Origin: an uncultured Desulfobacteraceae bacterium | GTDB taxonomy: Bacteria > Desulfobacterota > Desulfobacteria > Desulfobacterales > UBA5852 | Direction: 5' to 3' | Length of the DNA stretch: 64,000 bases | Assembly: GCA_913060875.1 (NCBI GenBank) | Contig: CAJXSL010000001.1 | Span: 248,001 to 312,000, forward strand | Shown here: positions 43,405-52,538 of the stretch, piece by piece | How positions within the stretch are numbered: the stretch's first letter is position 1 | How the letters are laid out: each line of letters opens with the position of its first letter | Program-made: the position numbers and the translations under genes | The notes under the pieces: generated by a model | The model's input: the letters and a program-made list of their open reading frames with translations, nothing else | Databases searched by the model: none | Told to the model about the DNA's origin: nothing

Positions 43405-44750
43405 AAATCTTCTCCCCGCTGGTGATAATTGGCATACATGTCAAAACTGGAACAGGCCGGAGACAACAGCACAACCTGTCCCTCACGGGCGGTGTCGGCC
43501 GCCAGGCGGACGGCCGCCCCCATGTCGGCGACCGGCTGGACCGGTACGATCGCGCGGAAGGCTTGGGCAATGGCATCACCGGCTTCCCCCATGACGATCA
43601 GCTGACAGACCTTGGCCTGCAGGCGTTCGTCCAGGACGTGATAGCTGCCGCCCTTGTCCCGGCCGCCCATGAGCAGCACCACCGGCTGATGAAAACTGTC
43701 CAGGGCCCGCGCCACCGCATCCACGTTGGTGGCCTTGGAGTCGTCATAGTAGCGCACCCCCCGGACTTCACGGACAAAAGTCACCCGGTGGGGCAAACTG
43801 CGGAAATCGTCCAGGGCCGCCTGAATGTCCCCCGGGGCGGCGCCGGCGGCCGAGGCGGCCAAGGCTGCGGCGGCCACATTCTCGGCGTTGTGGCGCCCGA
43901 CCAGATGCATGGCGGACAGATCGATGGTGACACGGTCAGTTCCAGGACCGCGATCCAATCTCACGGCCGTTGGGCTGATAGCCGCAGCCGTCCGCCGGCC
44001 TTCCGGCACGTCACCGAAAAAGAGTGTCTGTCCGGGCAGGGGCCATGTGGGGGCCTCCGTATGGGACAGCGCCCCGTTGATGACGGCGGCATCCTGGTCG
44101 GTCTGGTTGCGAAACAGGCGCCACTTGGAGGCGGCGTAAGCCCTGAAGTCGGGGTAGCGGTCCAGATGGTCCTCACTGATATTGAGCAGGCAACCGATTC
44201 GGGGGTGGAAGGCCTCCATGGTATCCAGCTGAAAACTGCTCACTTCCACCACCAGCCAGTCCGCCCGGGGGCCGCCTTCGGCATACTCAATCAGCGGGTT
44301 GCCGATATTGCCGCCGACAAAAACGTCCATCCCTGCGTATTTCAGCATGTCGCCCAAAAGCCGGGTGGTGGTGGTTTTTCCGTTGGTTCCGGTTACCGCC
44401 GCGATGGGTTCACGGATGAAGCGGGCGGCCAGTTCCATTTCGCCGATCACGGGGATGCCCTGCCGGCGGCTGGTTTCCAGAATGTCGATGGTGTGCGGCA
44501 CACCGGGGCTGAGGACAATGAGGTCGGCCCGTGTGAAGGTCTCCGGCCGATGGGGGCCGAATTCCAGGGTTATGCCGGCGGGCTCGAGCTCCCGGATGGC
44601 TTCGGCAAACCCGTCGGCCGTTCCGGCTTCCGATACGGTTACCCTGGCTCCGGCGGCGTGGCAGAACCGGGCGGCGGCCAGGCCGCTTTTGCCCAGCCCC
44701 ACCACGGTGATGGCTCGGCCGGCCAGATTATCGGATGTCCAACGTGTCAT
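43377..44750 (-). CDS. murD: UDP-N-acetylmuramoyl-L-alanine--D-glutamate ligase
   Basis: Adds D-Glu to UDP-MurNAc-L-Ala; 457 residues. It has a Rossmann N-domain (AITVVGLGKSGLAAARFCHA), the ATP loop AVTGTNGKTTTTRLLGDML, EVSSFQLDTMEAFHP, NISEDHLDRYP and the C-domain YYDDSKATNVDAVARAL with LLMGGRDKGG. It starts 16 bases after mraY. Confidence 0.96.
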   Translation of the reverse strand: MTRWTSDNLAGRAITVVGLGKSGLAAARFCHAAGARVTVSEAGTADGFAEAIRELEPAGITLEFGPHRPETFTRADLIVLSPGVPHTIDILETSRRQGIPVIGEMELAARFIREPIAAVTGTNGKTTTTRLLGDMLKYAGMDVFVGGNIGNPLIEYAEGGPRADWLVVEVSSFQLDTMEAFHPRIGCLLNISEDHLDRYPDFRAYAASKWRLFRNQTDQDAAVINGALSHTEAPTWPLPGQTLFFGDVPEGRRTAAAISPTAVRLDRGPGTDRVTIDLSAMHLVGRHNAENVAAAALAASAAGAAPGDIQAALDDFRSLPHRVTFVREVRGVRYYDDSKATNVDAVARALDSFHQPVVLLMGGRDKGGSYHVLDERLQAKVCQLIVMGEAGDAIAQAFRAIVPVQPVADMGAAVRLAADTAREGQVVLLSPACSSFDMYANYHQRGEDFCRHVQQLA

Positions 44751-44766
44751 TGCCTTTTACCTTTTG

Positions 44767-45846
44767 CTAACGAAGCTTAAGCGTGCTTAACGCCACCAGC
44801 GCCAACGCGATGGCGATGATCCAGAACCGTACGATGACCTTGGGTTCCGGCCAGCCCTTGAGTTCGAAGTGGTGGTGCAGGGGCGCCATCCTGAAAATCC
44901 GACGGCCGTGGGTCAGTTTGAAAAACCCCACCTGCATAATGACCGAAAGGGTTTCGATGACGAACAGCCCCCCCACCAGGATCAGGAGGATTTCCTGTTT
45001 GGTGATAATGGCGATGGCCCCCATGGAACTGCCCAGGGAAAGGGAGCCGACGTCCCCCATGAACATCTGCGCCGGGTAAGCGTTGAACCACAGGAAGCCG
45101 AGACCGGCCCCCACCAGGGCCCCACAGAAAATGGAGATCTCACCGACCCCGGGCACATAGTGGATCTGCAGGTATTCGGCGAATTTGATGTGGCCGGTGA
45201 CATAGGCGAACACCATGTAGGTGGCGGCCACGATAATGAGCGGGCCGATGGCCAGACCGTCCAACCCGTCGGTGAGGTTGACCGCGTTGGATGCGCCCAC
45301 GATGACGAGAACGGTAAACAGAATGTAGCCCCATCCCAGGTCCGGCCGGACATTTTTGAGGAACGGCACCGTCACCTGGGTGGAAAATTCCGCGTGGGTG
45401 TAGAGCAGCAGACCGCACACGGTTGCCAAAACGGTCTGCAACAGGAATTTTTCCTTGGCGCCCAGGCCTTTGCTGCGTTTTTTCACCTGCATGCGGTAAT
45501 CGTCCACAAAGCCGATGGCGCCGAATCCCACGATAACCAGCAGGCAGATCCAGATATAATAGTTGGTCAGATTGGCCCATAGCAGAGTGGCCACCACCAC
45601 GGCACCGATGATCAACACGCCGCCCATGGTGGGTGTGCCTGATTTTTTATAATGAGTTTCGGGGCCGTCGTCGCGGATAAACTGCCCCACCTGCAACCGA
45701 CGCAGTCGTTTGATAACCCATGGGCCCAACAGAAAGCAGATGATAAAGGCTGTCAAACTGGCATAGATCGTCCGGAACGTAATGTACCGGAAAACATTGA
45801 ACGCCGAGATGCTGGTATGCAGTGGATAGAGTAAATGATAGATCAT
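44767..45846 (-). CDS. mraY: Phospho-N-acetylmuramoyl-pentapeptide transferase
   Basis: Makes lipid I from UDP-MurNAc-pentapeptide and undecaprenyl phosphate; 359 residues with ten helices. Signatures are [20 protein letters not shown], the Asp-rich [36 protein letters not shown] and the His cluster [14 protein letters not shown]. It lies between murF (22-base gap) and murD. Confidence 0.97.
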   Translation of the reverse strand: MIYHLLYPLHTSISAFNVFRYITFRTIYASLTAFIICFLLGPWVIKRLRRLQVGQFIRDDGPETHYKKSGTPTMGGVLIIGAVVVATLLWANLTNYYIWICLLVIVGFGAIGFVDDYRMQVKKRSKGLGAKEKFLLQTVLATVCGLLLYTHAEFSTQVTVPFLKNVRPDLGWGYILFTVLVIVGASNAVNLTDGLDGLAIGPLIIVAATYMVFAYVTGHIKFAEYLQIHYVPGVGEISIFCGALVGAGLGFLWFNAYPAQMFMGDVGSLSLGSSMGAIAIITKQEILLILVGGLFVIETLSVIMQVGFFKLTHGRRIFRMAPLHHHFELKGWPEPKVIVRFWIIAIALALVALSTLKLR

Positions 45847-45868
45847 CGCTTCTTATTTCATCCTCAGT

Positions 45869-47290
45869 CTAAGCACTGGCCTGGGACCCTCCGGCCCATT
45901 CCTGCAGGGCGGTGATCACGCGCTCCATGCGCATGCCCCGGGAACCCTTGACCAGGACCCAGTCGCCCGGGGTCAGCCATTGGGTCAGGGCGCTGCTGAT
46001 CATGTCAATGTCGCCCACCATGATCCGCTCCGGGGCCATGCCGGCCTGGGCGGCCCCTTCCCGGACGGCATCGGCAAAGTCACCATGGACGAACAGGCGA
46101 TCCAGTCCGGCCTGGCCGGCTTTGCGGCCGGTTTGACGGTGCCATTCATCGGCATCGGGGCCGAGTTCGAGCATGTCCCCCAAAACCAGCGTGCCGCGGG
46201 AGGCGCCTTTCATGCGGGACAGGGTGTCGATGGCCGCCGCTGTGGAGGCGGGATTGGCGTTGTAACAGTCGTTGATCAGCGTGATGCCCCAGGGCAACGG
46301 CATGATCTGCATGCGCCCGTCCACCGGTTCCACCGCCTCCAGTCCGGCCTTGATATCTTCGGGCGCGGCGTCGCAGCACCAGGCCGCCGCTGCGGCCGCC
46401 AGCGCGTTGGCCACCATAAATTTGCCGGGCACTTGCAGGTCTATCGGGATTTCGGCGGACGGAAGCTTCAACTGAAAACGCCAGCCCCGTGATCCCGCGA
46501 CCAGATTCGTGGCCCTGACCGGCATCTCCGGTCCGAATCCGAACAGCACGGTTGCCACCGGACAGGTCTGGGCCAATTGCCGGCAGTGTTCGTCGTCACC
46601 GTTCAATATGGCCCGCCCGGCCGGATCGATGTGCGCAAGGAGTTCCCCCTTGGCGCGCATGACGCCTTCCACGCTGTGCAGACCTTCCAGGTGCGCCGGG
46701 GCCACATTGATGATCATGCCGATGTCCGGGGCGGCTATCCGGCCCATGCGGTCGATTTCGCCGGGATGATTCATGCCCATTTCCACAACGGCGAGCGCAT
46801 GGGCTTCTTTCAGACGGAGCAGGGTCAGGGGAAGACCGATTTCGTTGTTGAGATTGCCCTCGGTGGCCAGTGTCACACCGACACGGTTTAAAATCGCGGC
46901 CGTCATGGCCCGGGTGGTGGTCTTGCCGTTGGAGCCGGTGAGGGCCACCACGCGGGCGGGCATACGCCGGCGGTGGTAGGCCGCAATCGCCCCGAGGGCC
47001 CGGGTGGTGTCCGGGACCGCGATGCAGACGATATCCTGGTTTTTCCAGGCCGTCAGCAAGGTATCTTCGATCCGAGCCGCCCTCACCAGGAGGCCTCTCC
47101 CGCCGCGGGCCACGACATCTTTGGCGAAGGTGTGGCCATCGTGGATCTCGCCTTCGATGGCGATAAACAATTCTTCCGGCTTTATCCGGCGGGAGTCGAT
47201 GCCGATACCGTCGAAAGCCGTCCGCGGGGACCCGGATAGCAGTTCACCGCCGGTGGCCTCCAAAATATCATGCGTGGTCCAGGCCTTCAT
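45869..47290 (-). CDS. murF: UDP-MurNAc-tripeptide--D-Ala-D-Ala ligase
   Basis: Adds D-Ala-D-Ala to complete the pentapeptide; 473 residues. Signatures are DSRRIKPEELFIAIEGEIHD, the ATP loop ALTGSNGKTTTRAMTAAIL, TEGNLNNEIGLPLTLLRL, EMGMNHPGEIDRMGRIA and INDCYNANPASTAAAI. The start overlaps the murE stop by 4 bases (ATGA). Confidence 0.96.
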   Translation of the reverse strand: MKAWTTHDILEATGGELLSGSPRTAFDGIGIDSRRIKPEELFIAIEGEIHDGHTFAKDVVARGGRGLLVRAARIEDTLLTAWKNQDIVCIAVPDTTRALGAIAAYHRRRMPARVVALTGSNGKTTTRAMTAAILNRVGVTLATEGNLNNEIGLPLTLLRLKEAHALAVVEMGMNHPGEIDRMGRIAAPDIGMIINVAPAHLEGLHSVEGVMRAKGELLAHIDPAGRAILNGDDEHCRQLAQTCPVATVLFGFGPEMPVRATNLVAGSRGWRFQLKLPSAEIPIDLQVPGKFMVANALAAAAAAWCCDAAPEDIKAGLEAVEPVDGRMQIMPLPWGITLINDCYNANPASTAAAIDTLSRMKGASRGTLVLGDMLELGPDADEWHRQTGRKAGQAGLDRLFVHGDFADAVREGAAQAGMAPERIMVGDIDMISSALTQWLTPGDWVLVKGSRGMRMERVITALQEWAGGSQASA

Positions 47291-48837
47291 CCCCCCTCCT
47301 TCCCGGGCCGAATCGTGTCGGAAGCCAGGGCCTGCCGGGCTTCTTCCCGGTCGTCAAAGGCGGTGTGGCGGCGGCCGATAATTTGATAGGTTTCATGGCC
47401 TTTCCCGGCGATCAGGACGGTGTCGCCGGCTTCCGCCACTTCAATTGCCAGGCGGATGGCCTCGCGCCGATTCGGGACCACGATGTGGCCCCGTTCGCCG
47501 CAACCGTTGACCAGCGTGTCCGGGGTATAGACCCGGGGGGCCGTGCGGCGAACGCCTTCGAGGGCATCCGCAATAATGGCCATCGGGTCTTCGGTGCGCG
47601 GATTGTCCGACGTGACCACCGCCAGGTCGCTCAGGCGGCCGGCGATCTCCCCCATGAGGGGCCGCTTGCGGCGGTCGCGATCTCCCCCGCAGCCAAACAC
47701 GCAGATGATGCGGCGTTGGCGCAGGACATCCAGGGCCTGCAACACATTCGCGAGGGCGTCGGGGGTGTGGGCATAGTCGACATAAATGAAGCGTCCCTGG
47801 GGATCGGCGATGGGCTCCAGGCGGCCGGGCACGGCGCGCGTGGCGGCGATGCCGTCCCGGATGATCGCCAGGGGGAGCTCAAGGGCGATACCGCAGGCGA
47901 TGGCGGTCATGATGTTTTCGAGGTTATGCTGTCCCACCAGGGGCGACGTCATGGTAAAGGCCCCCTGCGGCGTGTGCATGAGGGCTTTCAGACCGCCAAG
48001 GTCGTTGCGTTGGATCTCGGGCCAGATAGCGTTGTCGTTGGTCCGGCCGAAGCTGATCACGGCTCGTTGATCGGCGATTTCGTCACAAAGGCCTCGCCCG
48101 CGGTCATCATCCCGGTTGATGGCCGCTTTGGATCGGTGCTGCTTGGGACCGGCGTTCAGGATCCGGGTGAAGAGAGACTTCTTGCTGGTCCAGTAGCGTT
48201 CCATATCACCGTGGAAATCGAGATGATCCTGGGTCAGATTGGTAAACGCGGCCACATCGAACCAGCAGGCGTCCACCCGGCGCAGGTCCAGTCCGTGGGA
48301 CGCCACTTCCATCACCACATGGGTAACGCCGGCTTGCCGCATGTCGGCCAGGATACGTTGGAGATCGAGGGATTCCGGTGTCGTCCGGGCAGCCGGTACC
48401 GTGTGGTCGCCATAGCGGTAGTTCACGGTCCCGATGACACCGACCGAAAGACCGGCCCGGGCCAGTATGGTTTCCAGCAGATAGGAGACGGTGGTTTTGC
48501 CATTGGTGCCGGTCAGGCCGATGACCGTCAAATCTTCCGACGGGTGGTCGTAGTAGGCTGCGGCCGCCTGGGCCAGGGCCAGTCGGCTATCGGCCACTTG
48601 CAATACCGGAACACCCGGCGAGACGGGCTTCTGGGCCACCACGGCCACGGCCCCCCGTTGAACGGCGTCGTCGATATAATCATGCCCGTCGGCGGCAAAC
48701 CCCGGAATGGCGAAGAATACCCCGCCGGGAACGACCTCGTTCGACCGGTAATGGAGGCCGGCGACGGCGGCCTCGGGAGACTTTGGCGCCAGGATCGCGG
48801 CCGGGTGGATGGCCTCTATAAGGCTGGTGAGATTCAC
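47287..48837 (-). CDS. murE: UDP-MurNAc-L-Ala-D-Glu--meso-diaminopimelate ligase
   Basis: Adds the third stem residue; 516 residues. It has the ATP loop GLTGTNGKTTVSYLLETIL, EVASHGLDLRRVDACWFDVA, LTQDHLDFHGDM and YVDYAHTPDALANVLQAL. Asp411-Asn-Pro-Arg414 is the motif that selects meso-diaminopimelate over lysine (family knowledge), so the wall is expected to be of the Gram-negative A1-gamma type. It overlaps both ftsI and murF by 4 bases. Confidence 0.96.
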   Translation of the reverse strand: MNLTSLIEAIHPAAILAPKSPEAAVAGLHYRSNEVVPGGVFFAIPGFAADGHDYIDDAVQRGAVAVVAQKPVSPGVPVLQVADSRLALAQAAAAYYDHPSEDLTVIGLTGTNGKTTVSYLLETILARAGLSVGVIGTVNYRYGDHTVPAARTTPESLDLQRILADMRQAGVTHVVMEVASHGLDLRRVDACWFDVAAFTNLTQDHLDFHGDMERYWTSKKSLFTRILNAGPKQHRSKAAINRDDDRGRGLCDEIADQRAVISFGRTNDNAIWPEIQRNDLGGLKALMHTPQGAFTMTSPLVGQHNLENIMTAIACGIALELPLAIIRDGIAATRAVPGRLEPIADPQGRFIYVDYAHTPDALANVLQALDVLRQRRIICVFGCGGDRDRRKRPLMGEIAGRLSDLAVVTSDNPRTEDPMAIIADALEGVRRTAPRVYTPDTLVNGCGERGHIVVPNRREAIRLAIEVAEAGDTVLIAGKGHETYQIIGRRHTAFDDREEARQALASDTIRPGKEGG

Positions 48838-50573
48838 CCTGTCCCCTTTGTTGGTTTGGATACGGTCATCTTGGGCCCCAGTTCGCTGGGGCGGACATTG
48901 AGATAGCCCAGGGCCGACTGGGCGATCTCGCGAAATACGGGTGCGGCCACGGTACCGCCGTAATAGTCGCCTTTCGGTTCGTCAACCACGACGAGAATGG
49001 CCAGACGAGGATCCTCCACCGGTGCAAACCCCCCGAAGGAGGCTATATAGCGATCTTTGGCGTAGGTGCCGTCCTTGCCGATCTTCTGGGCGGTTCCGGT
49101 CTTGCCGCAGGCGGAATAGCCATCCAGGGCGGCATTGACACCCGTGCCGCCTTCGGTCAGAACCATTGCCATCATGCGGGTAATCGCTTCTGCCGTTTGG
49201 GGGGAAATCGCCCGGCCGACCGGCCGGGGTTCGAAGGCCCGGACCGTTTTGCCGCGGGCGTCGGTCACCTTCAAGACCACCCTGGGTTGCATCAGCATGC
49301 CCCGATTGGCAATGGCTGCCAGGGCGGTCGTCAGTTGAAGCGCCGACACCGATATGCCATGGCCGAAGGAGACGGCGGCCACATCGAACGTTGTCCATTT
49401 CTTGTTGGCCCCCAGACTTCCCCGGGTTTCTCCGGGACATTCGATCCCGGTGGGACGGCCGAATCCGAAACGTTTCAATGTGGTCTGCAAGGTTTGGGCA
49501 CCGATGGTCTCGCCGATTTTTACGGCACCGATGTTGCTCGAATATTTGACGATGCGCTGGATGGACAGCCATCCATGTTTTTTGGTGTCGTGGACCGTGT
49601 TGGTGCCGATACGGTAATTGCCGTTTTCACAATAAAAAATGGTGTGGGGTGTGCAGCATCCGGATTCCAGGGCCGCCGCCGCGCTGAAAAGCTTCATGGT
49701 GGACCCCGGCTCGAAGGCATCGGTGACGGCGCGGTTACGCCGCACTTCCCGGCCAAAATCCGTGAATGCATTGGGATTGAACAATGGCACGTGAGCCAGG
49801 GCGAGGACATCGCCTGTACGGGGAGCCATGACCACAGCGATTCCGGATTTGGCTTTGTGGGTTTTCACGGCCTGGTGAAGGGCTTTTTCGGCCAGATGCT
49901 GAATGGTGCCATCGATGGCCAGAACGACATTGTTGCCGCTCGTGCTGGCCGTCATGTCATCTTCGGTCTCAAACCCGCGACCGAAGGCATCTTTCAGAAC
50001 GGTGGCGATTTTCTTGCGTCCGGTCAGTTCGGCGTCAAACAGATATTCGATGCCTTCCAGGCCGTTGCCGTCGATGCCCGTGAAACCCACCAGTTGCGCG
50101 GCCAGGGTGCGGTTGGGATAATAACGGCTGTGTTCGGGGAGAAATTCCAGACCTGCCAGTTGGAGCGCTTTGATGGCGCGGGCTTCCTTGGGCGTGATCT
50201 GGCGTTTGATCCAGACAAACGGTCGTTTGGAGGTGAGTTTGCGGGCCAGGGGCTGTGACTTGACATTGATGATGCGCGCGATGGACCGGGCGGTTTGGCG
50301 GGGGTCATGGATTTTGCGGGGATAGGCGGCCAAAGAGAGGGTTTCGATGCTGACGGCCACTTCGCGCATGCGGGTGTCAAAAATACTGCCACGTTTGCCA
50401 TGGGTTTGAATGGTTTTTTCGTACTGGTCGGAAGCTTTTTCGGCCAGCGAGGGGCCGAAGAAAACCTGCAGATAGACGGCGCGGCCGATGATCGTTGCCA
50501 GGCCGAGAAAAAACACGGCGCCGATAAGCATCATGCGCAGACGCAGCGATTTTTGGTTCGACAGGGTTTTCAT
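48834..50573 (-). CDS. ftsI: Septal transpeptidase FtsI (PBP3-like)
   Basis: Division-specific class B penicillin-binding protein of 579 residues. A single N-terminal helix (about 12-34) is followed by a dimerisation/pedestal domain (RGSIFDTRMREVAVSIETLS) and the transpeptidase domain. The active-site serine is in Ser291-Thr-Met-Lys294, the SxN motif is Ser345-Ser-Asn347 and KTG is at 491-493. GFGRPTGIECPGE is typical. I see no C-terminal PASTA repeats, which separates it from SpoVD-type proteins. It is coupled to ftsL by a 4-base overlap. Confidence 0.96.
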   Translation of the reverse strand: MKTLSNQKSLRLRMMLIGAVFFLGLATIIGRAVYLQVFFGPSLAEKASDQYEKTIQTHGKRGSIFDTRMREVAVSIETLSLAAYPRKIHDPRQTARSIARIINVKSQPLARKLTSKRPFVWIKRQITPKEARAIKALQLAGLEFLPEHSRYYPNRTLAAQLVGFTGIDGNGLEGIEYLFDAELTGRKKIATVLKDAFGRGFETEDDMTASTSGNNVVLAIDGTIQHLAEKALHQAVKTHKAKSGIAVVMAPRTGDVLALAHVPLFNPNAFTDFGREVRRNRAVTDAFEPGSTMKLFSAAAALESGCCTPHTIFYCENGNYRIGTNTVHDTKKHGWLSIQRIVKYSSNIGAVKIGETIGAQTLQTTLKRFGFGRPTGIECPGETRGSLGANKKWTTFDVAAVSFGHGISVSALQLTTALAAIANRGMLMQPRVVLKVTDARGKTVRAFEPRPVGRAISPQTAEAITRMMAMVLTEGGTGVNAALDGYSACGKTGTAQKIGKDGTYAKDRYIASFGGFAPVEDPRLAILVVVDEPKGDYYGGTVAAPVFREIAQSALGYLNVRPSELGPKMTVSKPTKGTG

Positions 50574-50860
50574 TCCATCACAACGATCTGGCGGGTTGCC
50601 GGGGAAATCAACCCCAGCTGCCGCCCCAAGGTTTCGATGCGCTTGGGCGCTTTCAAACGGGCCAGTTCAATGGCCAGGTTTTTACGGATCGTGCGCTGCT
50701 GCGTGTATGTTCGTGTTTCCGTGGCGATTTCATACCCGATGCGCACGCACTGCACCCGGCACCAGGTGTAGGCAAACAATTCGACAATGAAAACCAGCAT
50801 GATCGCCATCCAGATCGTTTTCATGCCGTGGGTCCGGCTATCCGTCATGGTGTTGGCCAT
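50570..50860 (-). CDS. ftsL: FtsL-like bitopic division protein
   Basis: Small protein of about 96 residues at the ftsL position between rsmH and ftsI. A short charged N-terminus is followed by one helix (MKTIWMAIMLVFIVELFAYT) and a coiled-coil region (TRTYTQQRTIRKNLAIELAR) ending with a short LGLISPATRQIV segment. FtsL sequences diverge widely, so context and topology carry the call. The ATG at 50860 starts 4 bases after the rsmH stop; ATG at 50848 is an alternative. Confidence 0.82.
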   Translation of the reverse strand: MANTMTDSRTHGMKTIWMAIMLVFIVELFAYTWCRVQCVRIGYEIATETRTYTQQRTIRKNLAIELARLKAPKRIETLGRQLGLISPATRQIVVME

Positions 50861-50864
50861 GGGC

Positions 50865-51803
50865 TTAGCACTTTTCCACCGCCCGCAGGCGTGTGCTGCG
50901 GGCCATCGGGTTGGCTTCAATTTCGGCCGCCGTGGGGCGGACCACCTTGCGGGTCAGCACGTTTACCCGGGCTTTGCCGCGGCAGGTGCACACCGGCGCC
51001 CGGGGAGGGCACGTGCAGGTCCGGGCCATTTCCCGGAAGGTCTGTTTGACGATCCGGTCTTCCAGTGAATGAAACGAAAGCACACACAGGCGCCCGCCGG
51101 GATTGAGACAGTCAACGGCCTTGGGCAGCGTGCGTTCCAAACGATCCAGTTCACGGTTCACGGTAATCCGCAGGGCCTGAAAAACCCGTGTGGCCGGGTG
51201 GATCTTTTGCCGCCGTGCGGCTGCCGCGGGCACAGACCGGTAAATCAGATCCGCCAGGGTTTTGCTGCTTTCCAAAGGCTGTCGGGCGCGCGCCTTGACA
51301 ATGGCCCTGGCAATGGATCGAGCCCGGCGTTCTTCGCCGTAATCGCGGAAAATACGAATCAGGGCGTCCAGGTCCCAATGGTTCACCACGTCGGCCGCCG
51401 TCATCTCGGCTTCGGCATTCATGCGCATGTCCAGCGGTTCATCGCGCTGGAAGCTGAATCCGCGGCCGCTGCCTTCCAGTTGATGCCGGGAAAGGCCTAT
51501 ATCCAGCAGAATGCCGTCCACACCGTCGAGGCCTAACGCATGGATGATTTGGTCAAGGTGGCTGAACGTGTCGTGGTGCAGGGAAACCCGGGGAAAGAAA
51601 GGGGCCAGAACTTCGCGGGCATGTCGAATGGCATCCAGATCCTGGTCAATTCCAATGAGAAGGCCGTCGGGCTGAATCCCCTTGCAAATCAACCGGGAGT
51701 GCCCTGCGCCGCCGACGGTTCCGTCCACGTAAACCCCGCCGGGTTTCAGGTTGAGGTAGTGGACGGCCTCGGCCGGCATGCAGGAAATGTGGTAATCGGC
51801 CAT
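50865..51803 (-). CDS. rsmH: 16S rRNA (cytosine1402-N4)-methyltransferase
   Basis: RsmH/MraW methyltransferase of about 312 residues. The SAM-binding region is GGVYVDGTVGGAGHSRLICK, followed by LIGIDQDLDAIRHAREVLAP, LLDIGLSRHQLEGSGRGFSF, RVFQALRITVNREL and the catalytic-area LSFHSLEDRIVKQTFREMA. A Cys cluster (ARTCTCPPRAPVCTC) is visible near the C-terminus. ATG at 51803 is chosen; a GTG directly before it (51806) is equally possible. It starts 4 bases after the mraZ stop. Confidence 0.95.
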   Translation of the reverse strand: MADYHISCMPAEAVHYLNLKPGGVYVDGTVGGAGHSRLICKGIQPDGLLIGIDQDLDAIRHAREVLAPFFPRVSLHHDTFSHLDQIIHALGLDGVDGILLDIGLSRHQLEGSGRGFSFQRDEPLDMRMNAEAEMTAADVVNHWDLDALIRIFRDYGEERRARSIARAIVKARARQPLESSKTLADLIYRSVPAAAARRQKIHPATRVFQALRITVNRELDRLERTLPKAVDCLNPGGRLCVLSFHSLEDRIVKQTFREMARTCTCPPRAPVCTCRGKARVNVLTRKVVRPTAAEIEANPMARSTRLRAVEKC

Positions 51804-51807
51804 CACA

Positions 51808-52254
51808 TTATAATCCTAGACTGGCGATTTCGTTTCTGACCTCCTCTTTTTTCAGATCCGTTTCCAGTGCGTCTTTTTCGGCTTCCCAGGTATCGCGCGA
51901 CCATATTTCAAAGTGATCCAAAACACCGACCAGTACGATATCTTTTTCAAATCCGGCATATTCCCTGAGCATGGGCGGGATCAGGATGCGTTCCTGCTTG
52001 TCGCAGCTGCATTCAAAGGCTCCGCCGATAAAGACCCGGCGAAACCGCCGCATGCTGTCGCTTTTTTGGGCCATGGTCAGCAGCCGGTTTTCAATGGCGC
52101 GCCAAGCGTCCAGAGGGTAGCCCACCAGACAGCCGTCCATGCGGGAGACCATCACCCGGTCGCCGCCACCGGCCCGCAGAAGGTCTCGGAAGCGGGAGGG
52201 AATGATGACCCGCCCTTTGCTGTCGATGGTATGAAAAGAGCTACCGCGAAACAT
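51808..52254 (-). CDS. mraZ: Transcriptional regulator MraZ
   Basis: AbrB-like DNA-binding repressor that heads and autoregulates dcw clusters; 148 residues. Two SpoVT/AbrB half-domains are visible: FRGSSFHTIDSKGRVIIPSRFR and the second around ECSCDKQERILIPPMLREYA. I choose the ATG at 52254, with AAAGGA upstream, over a GTG at 52275. The latter would place the start inside the operator repeats described at 52262-52290. Confidence 0.94.
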   Translation of the reverse strand: MFRGSSFHTIDSKGRVIIPSRFRDLLRAGGGDRVMVSRMDGCLVGYPLDAWRAIENRLLTMAQKSDSMRRFRRVFIGGAFECSCDKQERILIPPMLREYAGFEKDIVLVGVLDHFEIWSRDTWEAEKDALETDLKKEEVRNEIASLGL

Positions 52255-52261
52255 ACCAATG

Positions 52262-52290
52262 GTCCTTTGCGCCACTTTACTCCACTTTTA
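52262..52290 (-). promoter_or_regulatory. Candidate MraZ operator (10-base periodic AAAGTGG boxes)
   Basis: Read on the minus strand, AAAGTGGAGT and AAAGTGGCGC follow each other in register with a 10-base period, and a partial third box AAAGGACC comes next. MraZ proteins bind tandem GTGG-containing boxes with about one-turn spacing just upstream of their own gene, so this is likely the autoregulatory site. It lies between the promoter and the ATG. Confidence 0.65.
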
Positions 52291-52293
52291 TGA

Positions 52294-52324
52294 ATCATAT
52301 GGAATGAAATGAGCAGAATGTCAA
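52294..52324 (-). promoter_or_regulatory. Candidate sigma-70 promoter of the dcw cluster
   Basis: On the minus strand, TTGACA (52324-52319) and TATGAT (52299-52294) are separated by 19 bases, slightly long, and lie directly upstream of the MraZ boxes. A second TTGACA lies at 52392-52387 in the same AT-rich stretch, so more than one promoter may be used. Confidence 0.55.
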
Positions 52325-52538
52325 GAGAAATTCATTTTTTGTTGTCATTATTTTTATAATAATTTTCTACTGTTAATAGCAAAAGTTGTCAATTTTAAAA
52401 TTTGTGGAGCATAGTGGGGTGATTATTTCGGCCGGTGGGGATCAGTCTCTTACCCCCAATGGCGCGGGAGGATTCTTGACTTTGTCAGACCAAACCGGAT
52501 ACCAATCCGTCCAGGATGAACCACTCTAAATTGCCGGG

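Noticed and set aside
42239-43579. Upstream extension of the murG frame by 447 codons
   Set aside because: It overlaps ftsW in another frame and is Pro/Arg/His-rich. A good ribosome site and the MurG N-terminus place the start at 42238.
43386-44780. Long plus-strand frame (464 codons) opposite murD
   Set aside because: It mirrors murD and shows no family similarity. Similar shadows opposite the ABC-F gene, hppA, murC and murE were rejected for the same reason.
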